The notes under the pieces are model-generated. The model had not been told where the DNA came from and searched no databases. It was given only the letters and a program-made list of their open reading frames with translations. Shown one piece after another: positions 56,617 to 62,657 of a DNA stretch of 62,657 nucleotides. How positions within the stretch are numbered: the stretch's first letter is position 1; each line of letters starts with the position of its first letter. The DNA is taken from assembly GCA_003022725.1 (NCBI GenBank), contig PXSQ01000027.1, forward strand, positions 1-62,657, given 5' to 3'. The translations under genes and the position numbers were made by a program. Source of the stretch: Halobacteriales archaeon SW_7_65_23. Its GTDB lineage: Archaea > Halobacteriota > Halobacteria > Halobacteriales > Haloarculaceae.

Positions 56617-57984
56617 TTGCGTCCGATGAACACGATTCTCATCACTGTCGATGCTCTTCGGGCAGATCATCTGGAGGAGTACGGATACGATCGGAACACA
56701 ATGCCTGGACTATCTCATGTGACAACTTCTGGGATGACATTTAAAAATGCATTTGCGAATGGACCATACACTCGTGTTTCTGTCCCTGCTATTCACTCCT
56801 CAGTTCGCCTGGCGCATGCGAACCTATCATCTCTACCTACGATATCTGGTGAACTGAGTAGGGCTGGTATGACAACTGCCTGTATCGGCACTAGAACCGG
56901 ATTTAAATCAGCAGAGGGATCTCTTCATTTTGATACCTATGTTACGCACGGCCGTGATGAGTATCATAAAAAAAGCAGACAGCAGCAACCCAAGCATGTG
57001 AAAATCGAAAAACAACTTACTTCAGCAGTGAGCAGGGCCACTCAAATATCACCAAAATTACACCAAGTAACGGAACGGATCTACAATTCATTGCCGATAT
57101 CCGAATCAAGTTTTGAATTCAAAGGATATACTAGTGCTAAGGTAGTTACGGATTCCGCGGTAGACTGGCTAACCGAACACTCTGGTGATGATTTTTTTCT
57201 CTGGCTTCACTACATGGAAGGCCATCGACCATATGGTGTACACAATAATGATCCTAAGTATACGAGTGAGGTTTCTAATGACAGAATTCGCAAACTGATG
57301 AAGAAAGCCGGGACGAATCCTACCGATATGACTTCTGAAGAACACGAGTTAGTTGTCGACCTCTATGATTCTGATCTCAAATACTGTTCATCTCAACTCG
57401 ATCGTCTTTTTAGCCATTTAAAAGACCTGAGCCTCTGGCAGAACACAAATATCATTTTCACAAGTGATCACGGAGAAGAGTTTCATGACCATGGTATGTA
57501 TTTCCATAGGAATTTACCATATGATGAATTGCTTCACGTCCCGCTAATAGTCTACCAGCCCAATAATGAGAGAGAGGAAGAAATTTTGGAGCAGCGTGAA
57601 CTAGTTGATGTGGCACCAACGATACTTGATTTCCATAATGTAAAAAGCCCAGATAGTTTCGAAGGTGTTAATCTCCTCTCAGGGGAGTCAAGAAAGGTTA
57701 TTGCTACAGGTAGCCAGCAAAACGTTGATCCAGTTGTCGCTGGTCGTTGGGACGGATATAAATATATCTACACACCTAATAAAGAGTATTTATATGATCT
57801 TTCGGCATCCTCGAGAGAAGTAAAAGACATTTCAGATGAAAGAGAAGATATGAGTGATAGATTCCGACAAGAAATACCGAAGAAGTATTTTGATGAAGAA
57901 ATAAAAGAAGAACTTCGAGAACCCGAGGATGAAGTAGATCGGGAACGACTTAAAGCGCTTGGCTATCTCGAAGTCGACGAATAG
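56617..57984 (+). CDS. Sulfatase-fold (AlkP superfamily) protein 1
   Basis: NTILITVDALRADHLEEYGYDRNTMPGL; FFLWLHYMEGHRPY; NIIFTSDHGEEFHDHGMYFHRNLPYDELLHVPLIV. Confidence 0.9.
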   Translation: MRPMNTILITVDALRADHLEEYGYDRNTMPGLSHVTTSGMTFKNAFANGPYTRVSVPAIHSSVRLAHANLSSLPTISGELSRAGMTTACIGTRTGFKSAEGSLHFDTYVTHGRDEYHKKSRQQQPKHVKIEKQLTSAVSRATQISPKLHQVTERIYNSLPISESSFEFKGYTSAKVVTDSAVDWLTEHSGDDFFLWLHYMEGHRPYGVHNNDPKYTSEVSNDRIRKLMKKAGTNPTDMTSEEHELVVDLYDSDLKYCSSQLDRLFSHLKDLSLWQNTNIIFTSDHGEEFHDHGMYFHRNLPYDELLHVPLIVYQPNNEREEEILEQRELVDVAPTILDFHNVKSPDSFEGVNLLSGESRKVIATGSQQNVDPVVAGRWDGYKYIYTPNKEYLYDLSASSREVKDISDEREDMSDRFRQEIPKKYFDEEIKEELREPEDEVDRERLKALGYLEVDE

Positions 57985-58206
57985 ATCGGGGAGTCACGAC
58001 ATTTATTATGCGAAGGACCCAAGAACTGATCGGGTAAATACCGGTCTGTATTTTGATCTCTGAGGTGCTCGTCAAATTAGTTCGGGCAGATTGAAAATTC
58101 TGACCTGATATTAATTGACAACCCAAACTTAAGTCAGATCTACCCTACACACGAACACTGGCCTTCGCAAGAGCAGATATAAAAACCTGCATAAAAATCA
58201 TCTCAC

Positions 58207-59658
58207 ATGCAGCAAGGACGGCACAATATAATTTGGATCGTATTAGATACAGTCCGAGCTGAAAGTACCTCCTGCTATGGATATAAGCGTGATACAACAC
58301 CGTTCCTGAAGTCTTTGGCCAACGAATCCATGTTTTACTCACACGCATTTTCCTCCGCACCCTGGACTACACCGTCACATGCGGGAATGTTCACTGGGAC
58401 GTTGTCCGTTGCACACCAAACTGATAGATCCAACGAACGACTAACTCCTGATCTCCCTAGCTTGGCAACGTTACTCGGTGAAACCGGGTACAAAACAGTA
58501 GGTTTTTCGAACAATGCTCACGTTTCGCCCGACTTTGATTTCGACAGAGGATTCCACCATTTTCAGTTCAACACTGAATCGTATAACGAACCGCTTGACG
58601 GCGGAGTCCCAATCTCGAGAATACGTTCGAATACCAGTGATGGCACGTGGTACGAGCAACTGGATGAAGCTCTACAATATATCAGGGACCGGGATGGATC
58701 TGCACTCAAAACTGTTGGCAACTGGATCTACCGCAAGGCATCAGAAAACGGCTGGGTTGGCCACAGCGACCGCGGCGCAGCATCCACAAATGAGTTTGTC
58801 CGCAAGTTTCTTTCAAATCCCCAAGACCAACCGTTCTTCTTATATTTAAACTACATGGAAGGGCACGCTCCGTACCAGTCGCCCGACGAGTTTCAGTACA
58901 GATACACTGACGATCCATTGGTTTCGCACTGGAGTTCGCAAGAAGACTACTTTGGTCAAACGGTAGAGGATCAAGAACAAAAAATAAATGCATTACGTGA
59001 TCAGTACGATGGGTGTATCTCCTATCTCGATTCGAAAATAGAGGAACTAATAGAGATTTTACGGCAAAAAAATCAATTTTCAAATTCAATGGTGGTGGTT
59101 ACAAGTGATCACGGAGAAGCGTTCGGGGAGTGGGGTCTCTACGAACACAAGGCTGGTCTATATAATGAACTGACTCACGTCCCACTTATTATTAATACCC
59201 CAAAATCAGAATCGGTAGATATCTCGATCCCAGTATCGAACCGATGGTTATTTTCCACTTCGTTGAAACAAGCCGGTGTCGAGGTTCCTGAACATGCTAT
59301 CGATGCAGATCTGCTAAACCCTTCTCCAAAACCGGTTCTGATGGAAAGCGAGGGCCTTCCATACAATGATTGGGTCTATGATAATGGTGTCTCGAGTAGA
59401 TTTTCTAAACCACATGAAGCCATTGTCATGAATAATAAAAAATACATACAGTATGACACTGATGATGCGGAGCTATTTGAAATTCAGAGGGAATCACGGA
59501 CTAACCAACGTTTCGATTCCGAAGAAAGTGAAACTATGGGATCGAAACTCCGGGAGTTACTTACAGATGCAGCAAGATCTACGAGAAGTGATAGTTGTAG
59601 AGACGATACTATCACCGAAGAAACGAAATCACAATTACGTGAGCTAGGATACCGATAA
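58207..59658 (+). CDS. Sulfatase-fold (AlkP superfamily) protein 2
   Basis: HNIIWIVLDTVRAESTSCYGYKRDTTPFLKSLA; FFLYLNYMEGHAPY; VVVTSDHGEAFGEWGLYEHKAGLYNELTHVPLII. Confidence 0.9.
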   Translation: MQQGRHNIIWIVLDTVRAESTSCYGYKRDTTPFLKSLANESMFYSHAFSSAPWTTPSHAGMFTGTLSVAHQTDRSNERLTPDLPSLATLLGETGYKTVGFSNNAHVSPDFDFDRGFHHFQFNTESYNEPLDGGVPISRIRSNTSDGTWYEQLDEALQYIRDRDGSALKTVGNWIYRKASENGWVGHSDRGAASTNEFVRKFLSNPQDQPFFLYLNYMEGHAPYQSPDEFQYRYTDDPLVSHWSSQEDYFGQTVEDQEQKINALRDQYDGCISYLDSKIEELIEILRQKNQFSNSMVVVTSDHGEAFGEWGLYEHKAGLYNELTHVPLIINTPKSESVDISIPVSNRWLFSTSLKQAGVEVPEHAIDADLLNPSPKPVLMESEGLPYNDWVYDNGVSSRFSKPHEAIVMNNKKYIQYDTDDAELFEIQRESRTNQRFDSEESETMGSKLRELLTDAARSTRSDSCRDDTITEETKSQLRELGYR

Positions 59659-59958
59659 CCATCAAAAAATCTTCCTCAACCAATGTTTGTAGCTATTTAA
59701 TAAAATTGTCTAATTATTTTAAATACTATATATTAATAACAAATAGTGCCACAAACTGTTAATTAAGAAGCTAAGTAATACAATAACGTTCTTCTACCTG
59801 ACCAGTGAGCAAGGAAGCCACTTACTGTGAACAAATTTGTATCACACCCGCTCCGGCGGTTAAGTGACCGCGCCTGTGTCTTTATCGGGATAGATGGAGT
59901 TTTATACCTCGGTTCGGAAAGATGCCGGACTAGGGACGAAGACAACGGTAATTAAGAT

Positions 59959-61419
59959 ATGAAAATTGGACAGACATCGATTATTGTTTTCGTCTCGAAA
60001 GTAGTGGGCTCGGCAATTGGTTTCTTTGCCACGGTCTACTTTGCTCGGGAACTTGGCGCCGAAGTCTTGGGGATCTATGCTCTCGTTCTGACGATTGTGA
60101 GTTGGATGATATTATTAAGTGAGTTGGGGATTGGAAAGGCAGTTACAAAACGTATAAGCGAAGGCAAAGAGCAAGGAGCGTATCTGGCGGCTTCGTTGGT
60201 GTGGATTATCGCTCTAATAGTTCTGTTCGCCGGGTGTATTATTGTTTTACGACCGGTATTCGAACGGTACATCGATGGATTCAGTCAGTATATTTCACTA
60301 TCGGTCGTGTGGGTAATAATCGGGTTGCTCGCCGTGAACATATTCTTTAAAATCACGTACCGTATCCTCAAGGGACAGCGACTCGTTCATATAGTCGGAA
60401 TCCTGAACACTGTCCAGGTCGGTGGCCAGAGCCTCATTCAGCTCGCTCTGGTCATTGGTGGTGCTGGTCTTGGTGGATTATTTATGGGCTGGACAATCGG
60501 TGGATTGATTGTCGCATTGATTGGTCTGTACTGGGTGCGTGTCCGTCCAAGAGTGCCCAGCAAGCAGCATTTTCGGAGCCTCTATGATTACGCTAAGTAT
60601 TCCTGGCTGGGGTCATTAAAATCCCGCACGTTCAACGATGTCGATATTCTACTCCTGGGGGTGTTCGTCCAGTCCTCGCTAGTTGGAGTGTATTCAGTTG
60701 CATGGTCCATCGCAAAGTTCCTAGAACTGTTTGGAGGCGCAATCAGCCAGACGATGTTTCCCGAGATTAGCTACATGGCAACACAAAAAAAAGATCAAGC
60801 TGTCTCCGGGTTGATCAATGATTCGCTCGCCTACACAGGACTGATCGCTATCCCTGGTCTGGTCGGCGGCGGAATTCTGGCCGAACGGCTCCTCCGCATA
60901 TACGGGCCGGAGTTCAGGCAGGGAGCAAGTGTTCTGATTCTCCTGGTCCTGGCCACCTTACTGTACTCGTATCTGGAACAGCTGTTAAACGCATTGAACG
61001 GAATCAACAGGCCGGACCTCTCATTTCGGATCAACGTAGTTTTTATTAGCCTCAATGCGGGCCTGAACGTGCTGCTCATCCCAGAATATGGAATTGATGG
61101 CGCAGCAGTTGCCAGCGTCGTCTCAGTAGGGTTTTCGCTAGTACTTGCTTACAGGAGCCTTGCAAGATTGGTTACATTCAAAACACCTATTGGTGAGATT
61201 ACGTATCAGATCCTGGCAGCACTCATGATGGGCATCCTGATAGTTGTTGGTCTCGGAATCGTTTCGGCCACGAGTCTCGGTCAACACAATTTCGCTCTAG
61301 TTATACTCCTAGTAATCAGCGGTGCTGGTATTTATTTACTCACATTGCTTGGTTTATCGAAGCGGTTCAGGCAGACGATCCTTCGGAATCTACCGAATAT
61401 CAGTAGGTCTAGTGCCTGA
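59959..61419 (+). CDS. Flippase (Wzx/RfbX-type oligosaccharide exporter)
   Basis: 486 aa multi-TM; SIIVFVSKVVGSAIGFFATVYFARELGAEVLGIYALVLTIVSW. Confidence 0.92.
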   Translation: MKIGQTSIIVFVSKVVGSAIGFFATVYFARELGAEVLGIYALVLTIVSWMILLSELGIGKAVTKRISEGKEQGAYLAASLVWIIALIVLFAGCIIVLRPVFERYIDGFSQYISLSVVWVIIGLLAVNIFFKITYRILKGQRLVHIVGILNTVQVGGQSLIQLALVIGGAGLGGLFMGWTIGGLIVALIGLYWVRVRPRVPSKQHFRSLYDYAKYSWLGSLKSRTFNDVDILLLGVFVQSSLVGVYSVAWSIAKFLELFGGAISQTMFPEISYMATQKKDQAVSGLINDSLAYTGLIAIPGLVGGGILAERLLRIYGPEFRQGASVLILLVLATLLYSYLEQLLNALNGINRPDLSFRINVVFISLNAGLNVLLIPEYGIDGAAVASVVSVGFSLVLAYRSLARLVTFKTPIGEITYQILAALMMGILIVVGLGIVSATSLGQHNFALVILLVISGAGIYLLTLLGLSKRFRQTILRNLPNISRSSA

Positions 61420-61433
61420 ACCCAGAATTACGC

Positions 61434-62489
61434 TCACCAGGTTCCGTGGAACGTATCGAACTCCAACTCCTCTAGCGGCTTCTCGCCGATCGCAATCTTG
61501 TACTCGCCGGGCGTCAGCATCGGCTTGTGAAACTGCGGCCCGTCGTCGGTCGTGATCCGCGGACAGCCGGTGTTCACGTACGCGTCCAGGCCGAAGTTAC
61601 GCAACCGATCCGGGGTCACTTCGTCCATCGTGATCAGGTAGGCGTCGTCGTTGTTCTCGACGATCTCCTCGGCTTCCTCCCATCGACCCTGTCCGATTTT
61701 CGTACAGAAGATCACGCCCCAGGTGTCCGCGTCCATCGCCTTGTGAACCGAGGCGTAGCGCTGTTTCATGAACTTCTCCGTGTCGGCGACCGTCACCACG
61801 TTATTCACTGGATCCGCAATCACGACGTGTTTGTCGGGGTACTCCATCGCCAGCCCGAGCGGGTGGAACTTCCCGCCGCCGACGTACAGCACCTGCTCGG
61901 CGTCGACTTCGGCCGATGCGTAGTTGCAGCCGAGCACCTGTCCCTCGTGAGTGAGGCGTTCGTCCCCGCGCCGAGTGTGGACGTTGTAGCCCCGATCCTC
62001 GAGGTACGCCTGCATCTCATCGAACTTGTTCATGTGCTGGGCGGTCGTGACCAGGCCGACGTCCGGATCGTCCTCGGGCGGTGCGATCTCCTCCTCGAGC
62101 GCCCGGTCGACGATCGGGGTGACGTCGACGTTCGAGAACAACGGTACGTAGATGATCTTCTCGGACTCCTTCATCGGCGAGTGGCCGAAGTGAACGAACA
62201 CGTCGGTCCGCTTCATGAGGAAGGTGTCCAGATCGCAGGCGCCGTAGCAGGGTTGGCCGGAGATGAGGACGTTCACGTCGTCGGGCAACAGTTCCCGAAG
62301 GTCGTCGGCGACACCCGGTCCGCGCCGCTTTAGTCCTTCTGGGAACTGGAGCCCGACTGAGGTCGCGTCGCGCTCGGCGACCGCGTCCGTGATGCGGTCG
62401 AGTTCGTAGTCCCACTCGCGGTCGTGCCGGAGCGACATCCCGGTCTCGCGGAGGTCGCCGTCCGGCCGATCCGTCGATTCCTGACTCAT
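61434..62489 (-). CDS. dph2: Diphthamide biosynthesis protein Dph2
   Basis: VGLQFPEGLKRRGPGVADDLRELL; SGQPCYGACDLDTFL; FVHFGHSPM; GCNYASAE; NTGCPRITTDDG. Confidence 0.94.
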   Translation of the reverse strand: MSQESTDRPDGDLRETGMSLRHDREWDYELDRITDAVAERDATSVGLQFPEGLKRRGPGVADDLRELLPDDVNVLISGQPCYGACDLDTFLMKRTDVFVHFGHSPMKESEKIIYVPLFSNVDVTPIVDRALEEEIAPPEDDPDVGLVTTAQHMNKFDEMQAYLEDRGYNVHTRRGDERLTHEGQVLGCNYASAEVDAEQVLYVGGGKFHPLGLAMEYPDKHVVIADPVNNVVTVADTEKFMKQRYASVHKAMDADTWGVIFCTKIGQGRWEEAEEIVENNDDAYLITMDEVTPDRLRNFGLDAYVNTGCPRITTDDGPQFHKPMLTPGEYKIAIGEKPLEELEFDTFHGTW

Positions 62490-62559
62490 TGCACTCCTGT
62501 ACCCGTCCGGAGCGTAAAACAACGACGTTTCGAAACGACGCCGACGCGGCGACTCCTCA

Positions 62560-62657
62560 TACTGTCGGACGTAACTCTGTGTCACATCGTGACACTCTCC
62601 TGGCTGTATTCGCACGGGTGAACGGCTGAACGTGACACGTGACTCCACGAAATTACG
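62560..62657. mobile_element. Family C element (C3), cut by window end
   Basis: TCA|TACTGTCGGACGTAACTCTGTGTCACATCGTGACACTCTCCTGGCTGTATTCGCACGG...CACGAAATTACG; about 10 bp missing. Confidence 0.9.

Noticed and set aside
1-62657. Possible CRISPR array from recurring 25-60 bp repeats
   Set aside because: Repeats are dispersed, with terminal inversions and target duplications; there is no regular repeat-spacer spacing and no cas genes.

Overview
High-GC haloarchaeal (class Halobacteria) chromosomal window, read by eye from the sequence and the ORF track only. Main content: (i) a branched-chain-acyl-CoA/carboxylase gene cluster (992-8583). (ii) Information-processing and division genes: XTP pyrophosphatase, kae1-bud32, rps27ae/rps24e, NMD3-like, spt5, secE, ftsZ, dtdA, RNase Z, Vms1-like, dph2. 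(iii) A tightly coupled haloarchaeal cassette of unknown function ending in a MinD-like ATPase (30974-34273), followed by TrkA, HalX-type regulator and KaiC-like genes. (iv) A surface-glycan biosynthesis island (about 47.9-61.4 kb) whose distal part is markedly AT-richer. No transposase, rRNA, tRNA or CRISPR array was recognised. The most striking signal is at least four sequence-unrelated families (here A, B, C, D) of 108-109 bp intergenic elements with about 14-15 bp terminal inverted repeats. Families A and D have 3-bp TGA/TCA target duplications and repeatedly sit exactly on TGA stop codons, rebuilding the stop. Family B duplicates TA, is found nested inside D, and in one case is inserted in frame (111 bp = 37 codons) inside a membrane-protein gene. 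Other points: paired micro-hairpins forming apparent in-frame insertions in conserved genes, two unrelated kinase-fold genes that both appear to have lost their catalytic core by deletion, and a 23-bp-arm inverted repeat.
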